DNA of 64,000 nucleotides from CAVUMR01 sp963742715 (GTDB taxonomy: Bacteria; Actinomycetota; Actinomycetes; Mycobacteriales; Micromonosporaceae): assembly GCA_963742715.1 (NCBI GenBank), contig CAVUMR010000003.1:496001-560000 (forward strand). Direction: 5' to 3'. The notes under the pieces are model-generated. The model did no database searches. It was given only the letters and a program-made list of their open reading frames with translations, and was not told the origin of the DNA. A program made the position numbers and the translations under genes. Every line of letters begins with the position of its first letter. Positions within the stretch are counted from its first letter, which is position 1. Positions 17,222 to 26,823 of this stretch are shown here, one piece after another.

Positions 17222-18382
17222 TCACTCGTGGCCGGCCCGCTCCGTTGCGGTACCGCACAAAGCCTGTGCGCGTTCCCGGATCCCCCGCACGATCGCGCCG
17301 GCGGTGAACCGGTCGACAGCCAGTTCTCTGGCCGCCGTACGGGTCTTCGCCAGCGCCGGCCGGTCGTCGGCGAGCCGGCGCAGCGCCGACGCCAACGCGC
17401 CGGGGTCTCCCGGTGGTACGAACTCCGCGGCGTCCCCGAGCGCATACCGCTGCGGTGGGGTGTCGGACGTCAGGATGGCACAGCCGGCGGCCGCACCCTG
17501 GTACACCTTGGTCGGCACCACCCGCAGCGCCTTGTCGGTGGTGCCGAAGATACCGAGGGACACGTCGTGCCCGGCCACCAGCTCCGGCAGCTTCTCCCCC
17601 GGTACCCAGTCCAGCCAGGTGACCCGCGGGTTGCCGGCGGCGAGCTCACAGCAGGCGGCGTAGTCCTGGCCGGTACCGACCATGGTCACTTCGATCCGCT
17701 CGTCGGCGGCCAGCTCGGCCAGCGCGGCGCCGAGCGTCGGCGTGCCGTGCAGCGGCGTGAACAGCCCGACGAAGATGGCTCGCAGCGGTATTGACCGGTC
17801 GGTCCCGGCGTCCCGCGTGCCGTCCGCGCGCCGGCCGACCGCGAACCACGGCTCGGTGGCGCCGACCGGCGCGACCACCGCCTTGTCCGCGAACTCGGGC
17901 GCGAGGGTGGCCAGCTGCTCGGCGGTGTCCACCACGATCACGTCGGCCGCCCGCAGCGCACCGTCGTCGATCCACTGCAGCAGCCGGGTCTTGAGGCCCG
18001 CCGACCCGGCGAGGGCCCGGTCCCGCCCGATCCCGGCCGCCGAGGCCAGATGATCGAGCACGATGGGGGTACGCCGGAACAGCAGCCGGGCCAGTCGCAC
18101 GTCGAAATGGCCCAGGTACCCCACCACGATCGCGTCCGGGCGGTGGGTCCGGCGCTGCCGGATCGCCCGGGCCGTGATCACCGTCCAGCAGCGCAGCAGT
18201 TGACCGGCGAGCACCGGCAGCCGCCAGGGCTGCCGGAGGATCGCGACCCGCCCCGCGGTGTCCAGCGGAAGCGGCTCGTTGACCTCGACGACGTCGTCAC
18301 CCTGCGTGCGGAGCCCCTCGATGATGGCGCCGATCCGCGGGTGTCGTTCGACGTCATACGTACCGAACGCGAGCCAATGCAC
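17222..18382 (-). CDS. Glycosyltransferase, GT-B fold (family 4-like)
   Basis: About 386 residues from the GTG at 18382 (VHWLAFGTYDVERHPRIG); a GTG one codon earlier is equivalent. The N-terminal domain has VVGYLGHFDVRLARLLF and PIVLDHLASAAG. The C-terminal nucleotide-sugar domain has RAIFVGLFTPLHGTPTLGAA, VTMVGTGQDY, VTWLDWVPGEKLPELVAGHD, and the donor-binding region VPTKVYQGAAAGCAILTSD with PPGDPGALASALRRLADD. This is a standard retaining GT4-type layout. It diverges from the YfhO-like gene, sharing a roughly 230-base promoter region. The acceptor is unknown; an envelope polysaccharide or glycolipid is likely from context. Confidence 0.85.
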   Translation of the reverse strand: MHWLAFGTYDVERHPRIGAIIEGLRTQGDDVVEVNEPLPLDTAGRVAILRQPWRLPVLAGQLLRCWTVITARAIRQRRTHRPDAIVVGYLGHFDVRLARLLFRRTPIVLDHLASAAGIGRDRALAGSAGLKTRLLQWIDDGALRAADVIVVDTAEQLATLAPEFADKAVVAPVGATEPWFAVGRRADGTRDAGTDRSIPLRAIFVGLFTPLHGTPTLGAALAELAADERIEVTMVGTGQDYAACCELAAGNPRVTWLDWVPGEKLPELVAGHDVSLGIFGTTDKALRVVPTKVYQGAAAGCAILTSDTPPQRYALGDAAEFVPPGDPGALASALRRLADDRPALAKTRTAARELAVDRFTAGAIVRGIRERAQALCGTATERAGHE

Positions 18383-18609
18383 CACGACAGGGTAGCCGAG
18401 CCCCGGTCCGGCGTACGGCCGGCGGCCACTGTGCGGATAGCACGGATGTGCGCTCCGTTCACCCGTCCCCGGTCCGCGCCGGGCAGGGCGTAGGCTGCGG
18501 CCGGACAGCAAGGCAACGACCCGAGCATCGGCGCCGACCCTGGCCGCCGGGCGCCGGCCGTTGCCGTCTTCGTGTTGCGGCCCAGCGGCCCACAGCGATA
18601 CGGGATCCG

Positions 18610-21600
18610 ATGACCAAGCCAGAAACCACCGCCGTCGACAGCGCCTCGGCCGGTCCGTCGGAGCCGACCGGCGACCCCGGTACCGGCGCCGACCCCGTCG
18701 GCGGGGCCGTGGGCGCCACTCGACCGGACGGCCCCTGGCGACCGGGTAACGCGGAGCCGGCGCCGGCCTATGAGCCCGAGCCGGACGATCCCGACCGGAG
18801 CCGTCGCCCCCGGGCACTGACCGTGGTCACGCTGGCCGCGCTGGCCCTGTTCGCGTTGTACGGCATCGGCTCGCCGCTGCTCGGCCTGAGCGTGTTCGCC
18901 GGTACCGACGAGTTGGTCACCCGGGTGCCCTACGTCAACGCCGGATTCGCCGGTACCCAGGTGCAGAACAACTACCTGGACGACACCTGGGACGGCGCGA
19001 TCCCGAACCTGCTGCTGTTCGCCGACGGGGTACGGCACGGGGAGTTCGCCCAGTGGAACCCGTACATGGTCGGCGGGGTACCACTCGCGGCCACGCCCGG
19101 GTACGCGGTCGCCAACCCGATCTCCCTTCCGTTCTATCTGCTGCCCGGCTGGCTCGCGCCGGGGTACGCGAAGCTGCTGGAGATTCTCGTCGCGGCCGGT
19201 GGCTGCTTCCTGTACCTGCGCCGGATCAAGCTCGGCCGACCGGCCGCGGTGACCGGTGGTCTGGTGTTCGCCGCGAGCGCGTTCCTCATCACCTGGACGA
19301 ACTGGCCGCAGACCAAGGTGGCCGCGTTCATTCCCGCAGTGTTCTGGGCGATCGAACGGCTGGTACAGCAGCGCCGACCGCGCGACGCGGTACTGCTGTG
19401 CCTCTCCCTGGCCGCGATGATCCTCGGCGGCTTCCCGGCGATCGTCGGGTACACGCTCACCATCGCAGTGCCGTACCTGCTGGTCCGGGTCTTCGCCGAG
19501 TACACCGGCGACTGGCGGCGGCGGATCGGCCTGATCCTGGCCGGCGGCGCGGCCGCGATCGGGGCGGTGTGCCTGGCCGCGGTGCAGCTCCTGCCGTTCG
19601 TCGAGTTCCTGTCGAACTCGCTGATCCGCGGCCGGCAGCAGGCCCCGAGCGACAACCTGTCGCTGTCCAGCCTGGTCACCGCGATCGCGCCGTACGCCCT
19701 CGGCGGGGTGAACCCGAACCGCACGCCGTACTGGTACCTGTCGATCAACTTCGTCGAGTCGCTGTCGTACCTGGGCGCCGCCGCGCTGGTACTGGTGCTC
19801 ACCGCGACCGTGATGGCCCGGGCCGGCCGGTCCGCGCTGCCGCGCGGGGTGTGGCTGTTCCTGATCGCGATGACCGGCGCGGCCGTGCTGGTGATCTACG
19901 TCGGCGGGCCGCCGCTCGCGCTGCTGCAGAAGCTGCCGGTGCTGTTCTCGGACAACTTCATCGGCCGGGCCCGCAGCGTGCTCGGCTTCCTGCTCGCCAC
20001 GCTGGCCGCGGTCGGGCTGGAGCTGCTGCTCTCCGGCCGGCGCAGTACCGCCACCGGGCGGGCCCGACAGCTGGGCCGCGGGTACGCCGTCGCGGTGTGG
20101 CTGGTCGCCGCGCTGGTCGGCGGCCTGGCCTGGCGAAACGCCCGGCGGGAGGCGTACGCGGCGAACGCGGCCCGGCACGACGGGGTGGACCGGGTCCAGC
20201 ACCTGAACGTGCAGATGCTGATCGGCTTCGGGCTGGTCGCGCTCGCGCTGGTGTGTGTGGTCGTGCTGTACCGCTCGCATCCGTCCGCCACCGGGCGGCA
20301 CGACCGCGGCGCGCTGGCAGACGGGCCGTTCGGACGGCGTACCGGCCTGGTCCGGTTCGGCGCGGCCGCGCTGTTGCCGCTGCTCATCGCGGTACAGGCG
20401 TTGAGCCTGGTCCGGCCGTACTGGCCGCGGGCCGACCGGGACACCTTCTATCCGGTCACCGACGTGCAGATGTACCTGGCCGGTCACCTCGGCCACGAGC
20501 GCTTCGCCGGTACCTGGGGAACCATGCCGTTCGGTGCCGACCTGCCGCGGCGGATGCGCGCGCTCACCGGGCACTCGTTCGAGGACGAGCGGTTCGGCAC
20601 GATGGTCCGGGCGGTACCGGGTGCCCAGGGCCTCTACCCGACGTACCTGGACTTCTCCGCCACTCCGGAGGCGGCCACCAGTCCGGTGCTGGACCGGCTC
20701 GGTACCCGGTTCTTCGTCACCAGCCCGGGCGCGATGTTCGGTACGCCGCATCCGGCCCAGACCGACGGCTCGGTGACGACGATCCAGCCGGACGATCCGG
20801 TGGTGGTACCGCTGGCCGGCGGACCGCTGCGCGGGATCGGGATCACCGCGGTGGAGCCGCTGCCGCCGGTGACCGCGACGGCGCGGCTCGAGCTGAGCCT
20901 GCGCGACGGGTCCGGCACGGTGGTCGCGACCGAGAGTCGGCTGCTCAAGGACCTGGCGGCCGGACCGTTCACGATTCCGCTGGCCGCCGAGCAGGTGCCG
21001 GCCGGTACCGCGACCTCGGCCACGCTGACCCTGCACGCCACCGGTCCACTCCGGGTGGCCGGCAGGTCCGGCGTACCGGCGCTGGACACGATCACCGATC
21101 CCGGCGACGGGCTGCGGCTGGTGTACGCCGGCTCGGCGGTGGTGTGGCAGCGGCTGAACGCGTTGCCCCGGGTGCGCTGGGCGTCGACCTCGGTGGTCGA
21201 GCCGGACGCCGACAAGCGCACCGCGCTGGTGGCCGGCGGCAGCCTGCGCGACGACCAGGTGGTACTGGACGCACCGGCGGCGCGGGCCGACGGCCGGCCC
21301 GCGCAGGTGCGGATCACCGAGGACGGTTTCGACGCGATCGAGGCGACGGTGGCCGCCGAGGGCGCCGGTTACCTGGTCGTCTCCGACGCGCTCCAGCACG
21401 GCTGGTCGGCGACCGTGGATGGCAGGTCGACGCCGCTGCTCGCCGCCGACCAGGGCGTGGTCACCGTCGCGGTGCCGGCCGGGGAGCACACCGTACGACT
21501 GCACTACACCGCGCCGTACCACAACGCCGGTGGCTGGCTGTCCGGCCTGACCGCGCTGGTCCTGCTGGGCCTGGTCGGCGGCGAGTGGTGGTGGCGGCGC

Positions 21601-21690
21601 AGCCGGCGGCAGACCTCGAGGAGATCACCGGGAGCCGACCCGACGGACACCTTCCGTGGTGGCCGAACGGCGTCTGAGCCGACCGGTTAA
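18610..21690 (+). CDS. YfhO-family polytopic membrane protein, putative glycosyltransferase
   Basis: Protein of 1026 residues from the ATG at 18610, with a disordered acidic N-terminus (to ~residue 65) and then about 12-13 helices. The extracytoplasmic loop after helix 1 carries NAGFAGTQVQNNYLDDTWDGAIPN, and LFADGVRHGEFAQWNPYMVGG precedes helix 2, as in GT-C and YfhO proteins. The C-terminal ~250 residues form a beta-rich external domain ending in a YfhO signature (LVVSDALQHGWSATVDG ... GEHTVRLHYTAPYH) and a last helix. Firmicute YfhO proteins glycosylate lipoteichoic acid; here an envelope glycan is assumed. The downstream GT2 gene would supply its polyprenyl-linked donor. Confidence 0.85.
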   Translation: MTKPETTAVDSASAGPSEPTGDPGTGADPVGGAVGATRPDGPWRPGNAEPAPAYEPEPDDPDRSRRPRALTVVTLAALALFALYGIGSPLLGLSVFAGTDELVTRVPYVNAGFAGTQVQNNYLDDTWDGAIPNLLLFADGVRHGEFAQWNPYMVGGVPLAATPGYAVANPISLPFYLLPGWLAPGYAKLLEILVAAGGCFLYLRRIKLGRPAAVTGGLVFAASAFLITWTNWPQTKVAAFIPAVFWAIERLVQQRRPRDAVLLCLSLAAMILGGFPAIVGYTLTIAVPYLLVRVFAEYTGDWRRRIGLILAGGAAAIGAVCLAAVQLLPFVEFLSNSLIRGRQQAPSDNLSLSSLVTAIAPYALGGVNPNRTPYWYLSINFVESLSYLGAAALVLVLTATVMARAGRSALPRGVWLFLIAMTGAAVLVIYVGGPPLALLQKLPVLFSDNFIGRARSVLGFLLATLAAVGLELLLSGRRSTATGRARQLGRGYAVAVWLVAALVGGLAWRNARREAYAANAARHDGVDRVQHLNVQMLIGFGLVALALVCVVVLYRSHPSATGRHDRGALADGPFGRRTGLVRFGAAALLPLLIAVQALSLVRPYWPRADRDTFYPVTDVQMYLAGHLGHERFAGTWGTMPFGADLPRRMRALTGHSFEDERFGTMVRAVPGAQGLYPTYLDFSATPEAATSPVLDRLGTRFFVTSPGAMFGTPHPAQTDGSVTTIQPDDPVVVPLAGGPLRGIGITAVEPLPPVTATARLELSLRDGSGTVVATESRLLKDLAAGPFTIPLAAEQVPAGTATSATLTLHATGPLRVAGRSGVPALDTITDPGDGLRLVYAGSAVVWQRLNALPRVRWASTSVVEPDADKRTALVAGGSLRDDQVVLDAPAARADGRPAQVRITEDGFDAIEATVAAEGAGYLVVSDALQHGWSATVDGRSTPLLAADQGVVTVAVPAGEHTVRLHYTAPYHNAGGWLSGLTALVLLGLVGGEWWWRRSRRQTSRRSPGADPTDTFRGGRTASEPTG

Positions 21691-21784
21691 GCTCGCCCTG
21701 CCCGGACAGTACTAATGATCATGAACGACCAATGCTCATGACAGTGCTGACGATCATGTTTGGCCACGACCCACACCTGAGGCG

Positions 21785-22834
21785 ATGAAGACCGAACAGC
21801 AGACGGCCCCGGCCGCGACCTCCGCACCCACTGCTTCCTCCGGCGCGTCGACGGCGCCCGACCGGCCCGGACCGGTCCGCCACGACAGCGTGACCGGCGG
21901 CAGCCCCGACCCGTCCGGCCAGCCGCTCGCGTCCCCGCCGGGTCCCGGCAGCCTGGACGTGACGGTCGTGCTGCCCTGCTACAACGAGCAGGACCACGTA
22001 CTGGCCGAGATCGAACGCATCACCGCGGTGATGGAGAGCAGTCCTTACTCGTACGAGCTGCTCGTCATCGACGACAAGTCCACGGACAACACGCTCGCCG
22101 TACTGACTGACGCGCTGCCGCGCTTCCCGAAGATGCGGTTGATGCCGTTCAGCCGCAACGGCGGCTCCGGTACCGCCCGCCGGATCGGCACCACCGAGGC
22201 GTACGGCCGGATCGTGGTGTGGACCGACGCGGACATGACGTACCCGAACGACCGGATCCCGGAGTTCGTGCACTACCTGCACGACCACCCGCACACCGAT
22301 CAGGTCGTCGGCGCGCGCACCAGTGAGCAGGGCACCTACAAGTTCCTCCGGGTGCCGGCCAAGTGGACCATCCGCAAGGTGGCCGAGGTGCTCGCCGGTA
22401 CCAAGATTCCGGACCTGAACTCCGGCCTGCGGGCGTTCCGCCGCGACGTGTCGCTGCCGTACCTGCGGCTGCTGCCGCCCGGGTTCTCCTGCGTCACCAC
22501 GATCACGCTGGCGTTCCTGTCGAATCAGCACACCGTCGACTACCTGCCGATCGACTACGCGAAGCGCGCCGGTACGTCGAAGTTCCACTTCGTCCGGGAC
22601 GCCTACCGGTACATCCTGCAGGTGCTCCGGATGGTCATGTACTTCAACCCGATCAAGGTGCTGATGCCGCTGGCGCTCACCCTGATCGGCGTGGGCGTGG
22701 TCAAGGCGATCGTGGACGTGAGCATCTACTTCTTCCGCATCACCACGAACGCGATGCTGCTGATCGTGACCGGCCTGATCATCGCCTCGGTGGCGCTGCT
22801 GGCCGACCTGATCGTGCGGTCCCGTTCGGACTGA
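21785..22834 (+). CDS. GT2 glycosyltransferase, polyprenyl-phosphate sugar synthase-like
   Basis: 349 residues. A Pro/Thr-rich N-terminus (~55 residues) precedes a GT-A domain beginning TVVLPCYNEQDHVLAEIERI, with nucleotide-binding VIDDKSTDNTLAVL and the metal-binding DxD in VWTDADMTYPNDRIPEF. Then GARTSEQG and LNSGLRAFRRDV, typical of DPM1/DPG synthases, and two C-terminal transmembrane helices. It likely makes polyprenyl-phosphate mannose or glucose as donor for the neighbouring GT-C enzymes (YfhO-like 18610, Pmt 13548). It starts 94 bases after the YfhO-like gene in an AT-richer spacer with repeated GATCATG words. Confidence 0.88.
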   Translation: MKTEQQTAPAATSAPTASSGASTAPDRPGPVRHDSVTGGSPDPSGQPLASPPGPGSLDVTVVLPCYNEQDHVLAEIERITAVMESSPYSYELLVIDDKSTDNTLAVLTDALPRFPKMRLMPFSRNGGSGTARRIGTTEAYGRIVVWTDADMTYPNDRIPEFVHYLHDHPHTDQVVGARTSEQGTYKFLRVPAKWTIRKVAEVLAGTKIPDLNSGLRAFRRDVSLPYLRLLPPGFSCVTTITLAFLSNQHTVDYLPIDYAKRAGTSKFHFVRDAYRYILQVLRMVMYFNPIKVLMPLALTLIGVGVVKAIVDVSIYFFRITTNAMLLIVTGLIIASVALLADLIVRSRSD

Positions 22835-22853
22835 CGGCACCTTTTCCGACAGC

Positions 22854-22887
22854 GCGGGCCGTGGCCGGTCATCCGGTCGCGGCCCGC
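22854..22887. terminator. Bidirectional terminator between convergent genes
   Basis: A 15-bp stem with two G-U-type pairs (22854-22868 with 22873-22887) and loop TCAT, placed between the GT2 stop and the convergent VOC gene stop. Confidence 0.8.
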
Positions 22888-22922
22888 TTCGTCGTACCGG
22901 ACCCGCCGCCCCAGGGCAGCCG

Positions 22923-23474
22923 TTACAGGACCTTGCTGCCGTACATCTCGCCGAGCGGGTCGGCGATCAGCTCCACCCGCGCCCCGTCGGGATCGGTGAA
23001 GTAGATCGAGGTGCCGCTCTCCCGCTGGTACGGCACGCCCGCGGCGTCCAGATTGGACCGCAGCTTCTCCCACCGCTCCGGCTCGACCGAGATGGCCAGG
23101 TGGTGCAGCCCGCCGAGCACCTCGGCGTACGGCCCGAGGTCGAGTCCCGGGAAGTCGAAGAACGCGATCAGGTTGCCGTTGCCCAGGTCGAAGAAGAAGT
23201 GGTTCGACCCTTTGTAGTCGCGGTTCTCGAAGATCTCGGTCAGCGGGAACTCGAGCACTCCCTGGTAGAACCGCACCGTCCGCTCCACGTCGGACGACAG
23301 CAGAGCGACATGGTGTACGCCGCGCGCCGACGACTGCGGTCGGCTGCCCTCCGGCCGCAGGTACGTCTCCCGGATCCGGTCCCGCTCGGCCTCGATGGCT
23401 GGGTTGTCGATGGCTGCGCTGCCGGTGGCGGCTTGGCCGGTGGCGGCTTGGTCGATGGCGGCTTGGTCGGTCAT
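22923..23474 (-). CDS. VOC-superfamily protein (glyoxalase/dioxygenase fold) with repeat N-terminus
   Basis: 183 residues from the ATG at 23474, which follows GAGGAGG. The first ~25 residues are a five-residue repeat (DQAAI DQAAT GQAAT GSAAI DNPAI) encoded by 15-bp tandem DNA. The core has paired beta-alpha-beta modules: GVHHVALLSSDVERTVRFYQ with metal ligand His, EIFENRDYKG, FFFDLGNGNLIAFFDF, then GGLHHLAISVEPERWEKL and SIYFTDPDGARVELIA, where the final Glu is the usual metal ligand. It could be a dioxygenase, isomerase or resistance protein. A similar QAA-rich N-terminus occurs on the protein at 28766. Confidence 0.85.
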   Translation of the reverse strand: MTDQAAIDQAATGQAATGSAAIDNPAIEAERDRIRETYLRPEGSRPQSSARGVHHVALLSSDVERTVRFYQGVLEFPLTEIFENRDYKGSNHFFFDLGNGNLIAFFDFPGLDLGPYAEVLGGLHHLAISVEPERWEKLRSNLDAAGVPYQRESGTSIYFTDPDGARVELIADPLGEMYGSKVL

Positions 23475-23732
23475 GCGGTACCTCCTCGGGCGGGCCCTGC
23501 CGGTCCCTCCGATCGTGCCCCGCGTTTCGCGTGACGGTGCCCGGCTTCGTGCGATCAGACGCGCCGGGTACGACACCGCCGGTCGAGAACCCGGGTTCGC
23601 CGAGGTCGGGAGGGCTCGGCGGAATCTTTCGGACACATCAGACTTTTTTGTACTTCTCCTCCGAGAAGGGCTCACATTTTCTCTAATTGCCCTTAGGGTG
23701 TACATCACCATTTACACCCCTGGGGAGGACCA

Positions 23733-24500
23733 ATGTCCCGCTTCTCCCACCGGCGGCTGCTGAAGCTCGCCGGTACTGTCCTGCTCGGCGCCGCGCTGGC
23801 CATCCCCGCGTCCAGCACCGCGGTTGCCTCTCCCGCTAGCGTCGACGGCCCGCAAGGTGTCGTAGGCGGCACCCCCGCCGCCGACGGCGAGTTCCCGTTC
23901 ATGATCCACCTGTCCATGGGCTGCGGCGGCTCCCTCTACCGCGCAGACCTCGTACTCACCGCCGCGCACTGCGTCGGCGGCACCGGCCCCGACAGCAGCA
24001 TCGAGGCGCTCGGTGGCACGAACGACCTGAACAGCGGTGGCGTCACCGCGCAGTCCACCTACGTGCACACGTCGACGACTGCCGCCGACTGGGCGCTGAT
24101 CAAGCTCGACCACAACCTGAACCTGCCCACGATCAGCCTGGCGACGGACGGTTCGGGCGACTCCGGCACGTTCGACATCATGGGTTGGGGCGCCACCAGT
24201 GAAGGCGGCTGGGGCTCCGACATCCTGCTCAAGGCCCAGGTGCCGTTCGTCGACGACGCGAGCTGCCAGGCTTCGTACGGCGGCGAGCTGAACCCGGCCG
24301 TCGAGATCTGCGCCGGGTTCGACCAGGGCGGCGTGGACACCTGCCAGGGCGACTCCGGTGGCCCGATGCTGAACAGCGCCGGACTCCAGGTCGGCATCGT
24401 GAGCTGGGGCCAGGGCTGCGCCGAGCCGGGCTACCCGGGCGTGTACGCGCAGGTCAGCGCGTTCGCGGGCGACATCGCCGCGGCGGCGTCGCAACTTTGA
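23733..24500 (+). CDS. Secreted trypsin-like serine protease (S1A)
   Basis: 255-residue preproenzyme. The ATG follows GGGGAGGA. A signal peptide (RRLLKLAGTVLLGAALAIPA) and a short propeptide precede the activation site VVGGTPAADGEFP at about residue 43. The catalytic triad is His79 (TAAHC), Asp119 (ADWALIKL) and Ser208 (CQGDSGGP). Asp202, six residues before the serine, predicts cleavage after Lys/Arg. Cysteines are placed for three disulfides as in bacterial trypsins. An inverted repeat (AAGGGC at 23666 with GCCCTT at 23689) lies in its upstream region. A good terminator follows. Confidence 0.95.
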   Translation: MSRFSHRRLLKLAGTVLLGAALAIPASSTAVASPASVDGPQGVVGGTPAADGEFPFMIHLSMGCGGSLYRADLVLTAAHCVGGTGPDSSIEALGGTNDLNSGGVTAQSTYVHTSTTAADWALIKLDHNLNLPTISLATDGSGDSGTFDIMGWGATSEGGWGSDILLKAQVPFVDDASCQASYGGELNPAVEICAGFDQGGVDTCQGDSGGPMLNSAGLQVGIVSWGQGCAEPGYPGVYAQVSAFAGDIAAAASQL

Positions 24501-24549
24501 CCTCCCGGCCGACCGCGCTGAACTGAGCGCTCCGCGGCCGAGAGTCCAC

Positions 24550-24583
24550 CTGAGGGCGGTCACCGTGTGGTGGCCGCCCTCAG
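24550..24583 (+). terminator. Terminator after protease gene
   Basis: 14-bp stem with a single G-U type mismatch (CTGAGGGCGGTCAC with GTGGCCGCCCTCAG) and 6-base loop, 50 bases after the protease stop. Confidence 0.85.
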
Positions 24584-24719
24584 CGTTGCCCCGGCACTGC
24601 GCCGGCACGGCCCCAGCGCGACCCGCGCCGACCGGTTATCCCCCACACACGCAGCCGCAACCTGCTGCCGTTACCGTCAGATTCGGTACCAGCAGAGACC
24701 CCTGACGGAGCGGAAGGCG

Positions 24720-26708
24720 TTGACAACACTCCGGCAGCACGCACCGGTCCGCGAACCGGACGCCCAGCCAGCAGCGCCGGGGCAGCCGGGCGGCGGACAG
24801 GACGCGCCCCCACCCGAACCGAGACCCGCGGGTCCGACCGGCTCCTGGCCGGACCGGCGGGTCGTCGCGGTGGCCGGGATCGTGGCTTCCTGGCTGGTAC
24901 CGCTGGTCACCCACCTGTTCGGCGCCGACTGGCTGCTGCCGCCGCTGATCGTGCTGGTGGTGGCCACGCTGCTGCGGGGCGGTACCACTCTGCTCGACCG
25001 GCTCATGCTCGCCATCGGCGTCCTGCTCGGCGCGGTCTGTGTGGGCGGGCTCGTCCTGTCGGTCTGGCCGTGGCACCTGCAGCCGGTACCGATCGCCGGC
25101 ACCGCGCTGTCCGCGCTGACGCTCCTCGCGGTCGGCCTGGGTCGCCGGCCCCGGCTGCCCCGGCTGGTGTCCTGGGTGGACCTCGTGGTGGCGCCGGCGA
25201 TCGCGCTGGCCGGGCTGCTGTTCTGGTGGCCGTTCCGGGACCGTGATCTCGCCGGGGACCTGGCCCTGGTGGTGTACGGCGAGGACGTCGCCCGGCACTT
25301 CATGCTCTTCGACAGCATCCGGCTCGGTGGCGGGTACGCGTTCCTGCGGCCGGACGCCGCGCAGACGTACCTGGCCGACGGGTTCAGCACGTACCCGCAG
25401 GGCACCCACCTGACGTTCGCGGTGCTGGAGAGCTTCGTGCGCTCCTCCGGCGACGTGGCATCGCCGCTGACCGCGATGCAGCATTTCCTCTGGTACCACA
25501 TCGGGGTTCAGGTTTTCCTGGCCGCGGCGGTGATCTGGTCGCTGCGCCGGATCGCGGGTCGGCACCTGCACCCGGCGACAGCCGCACCGGTGCTCGCCGC
25601 GGTCGTGACGTACCTGGCCTTCGACGGACCGGCCACGATCTTCCTGCAGGGCTTCACCTCGGAGATCGCGGGACTAGCCGCTCTGGCGATGCTGGCCGCG
25701 ATCACGGCCCGACCGATCAAGGGCGTACACGAACAGGCGCTGGTGGTGGCCGCACTGCTCGCCGCGGTGTCGTTCACGTACTACCTGTGGCTGCCGATCG
25801 CGCTGGCCGCGGTGGTGCAGTGGCTGCTGCGGTACCGGGCCGAGTTGCGGGACAACCGCCGGATGGTGGCCGTGACGATGGTGGTCGCCGGCGCCGCGGC
25901 CGCCGTGCCGCCGCTGGTGAACGCGCGGGTGGACGTGTCCACCGCGGTACTCGCGTTCGGCGGCGTGATCCCGTTGAACCTGTCGGTACTGGTGCTGCTG
26001 TGCGCGGGCACGATCGCGGTGAGCCTGCTCGGACCGGCGCGCCGGCACCGGGTGGCCCAGTCGATCGGCACCCTGCTCGTGGTGTCGCTGGCGGTGAGCG
26101 CGGTCGTCGGCTCGTACCAGTGGCAGGTCAGCGGCGGGACCAGCTACTACTTCACCAAATGCCTGCACGCGTCGATGATCCTGGCGCTGGTGGGGCTGGG
26201 TGCGGTCGCGTTGAGCGCGGCCCGGCACGGCGCACTGCCGGCGGTCGAGCGGGAGTCGCCGCCGGCCTTCGGCCTGGGCTCGCCGCCGGACTGGTGGTAC
26301 CTGGTCTCACGGCTCGCGGTCGTGGTGCCGGTGCTCGTCGCGGCGCACTGGGTCTACTCGGACGCCTTGGCACAGGACGCGCTGTCGCCGCCGTCGATCG
26401 CGTGGAGCCGGTTGTACCTGCGGCACCATCCGACCGAACGACCGAAGGCGGCCGCCGAGATCGTCCAGGCGGTCCGCTGGTACCCGACCGCCGACGGCGT
26501 GGTCACCGTCTCGATGCGCAACGACCTGGAAACCAACTACATCAGCACGGTGTACATCGGAGTGCTGCAGCGCAACTACCGCCGTACCCAGGTGACCGCC
26601 GCGTGGCTGCACAAGAGCCAGAAGATGTCGCGGGACGAGCGGGAAGCGCGGCTGCCGCTGGAAAGCCCGTACCGGATAAGGCTGGTCTCCCCGCCGCCGC
26701 CAGGCTGA
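24720..26708 (+). CDS. Large polytopic membrane protein, GT-C-like
   Basis: 662 residues from a TTG at 24720, chosen because GAGCGGAAGG lies just upstream and the longer frame (GTG at 24567) would start inside the protease terminator. A Pro-rich N-terminus is followed by about 13 hydrophobic helices. A loop after helix 5 holds GEDVARHFMLFDSIRLGGGYAF and a further segment FSTYPQGTHLTF, reminiscent of the first external loop of GT-C glycosyltransferases (a conserved acidic and aromatic loop). The extracytoplasmic C-terminus is basic (RRTQVTAAWLHKSQKMSRDE). I do not recognise a named family. Function as an envelope glycosyltransferase is inference from topology and context. Confidence 0.65.
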   Translation: MTTLRQHAPVREPDAQPAAPGQPGGGQDAPPPEPRPAGPTGSWPDRRVVAVAGIVASWLVPLVTHLFGADWLLPPLIVLVVATLLRGGTTLLDRLMLAIGVLLGAVCVGGLVLSVWPWHLQPVPIAGTALSALTLLAVGLGRRPRLPRLVSWVDLVVAPAIALAGLLFWWPFRDRDLAGDLALVVYGEDVARHFMLFDSIRLGGGYAFLRPDAAQTYLADGFSTYPQGTHLTFAVLESFVRSSGDVASPLTAMQHFLWYHIGVQVFLAAAVIWSLRRIAGRHLHPATAAPVLAAVVTYLAFDGPATIFLQGFTSEIAGLAALAMLAAITARPIKGVHEQALVVAALLAAVSFTYYLWLPIALAAVVQWLLRYRAELRDNRRMVAVTMVVAGAAAAVPPLVNARVDVSTAVLAFGGVIPLNLSVLVLLCAGTIAVSLLGPARRHRVAQSIGTLLVVSLAVSAVVGSYQWQVSGGTSYYFTKCLHASMILALVGLGAVALSAARHGALPAVERESPPAFGLGSPPDWWYLVSRLAVVVPVLVAAHWVYSDALAQDALSPPSIAWSRLYLRHHPTERPKAAAEIVQAVRWYPTADGVVTVSMRNDLETNYISTVYIGVLQRNYRRTQVTAAWLHKSQKMSRDEREARLPLESPYRIRLVSPPPPG

Positions 26709-26823
26709 ACCGACCGGGGCGAACAGCCGGCCCCAACGTGGCCGAACGGCCGACTACCAGCCCAAACTCACCTGGTCAGCTGATCGGACAAGCGACCCTG
26801 TACGGATAGACACAGGAGTCGCG

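Noticed and set aside
18178..21522. Antisense ORF of 1114 codons opposite the YfhO-like gene
   Set aside because: Composition is Arg/Gly/Pro shadow sequence typical of the opposite frame in high-GC genes; no ribosome site or domain. Similar long shadows opposite the RND, pmt and hydrolase genes were dropped.
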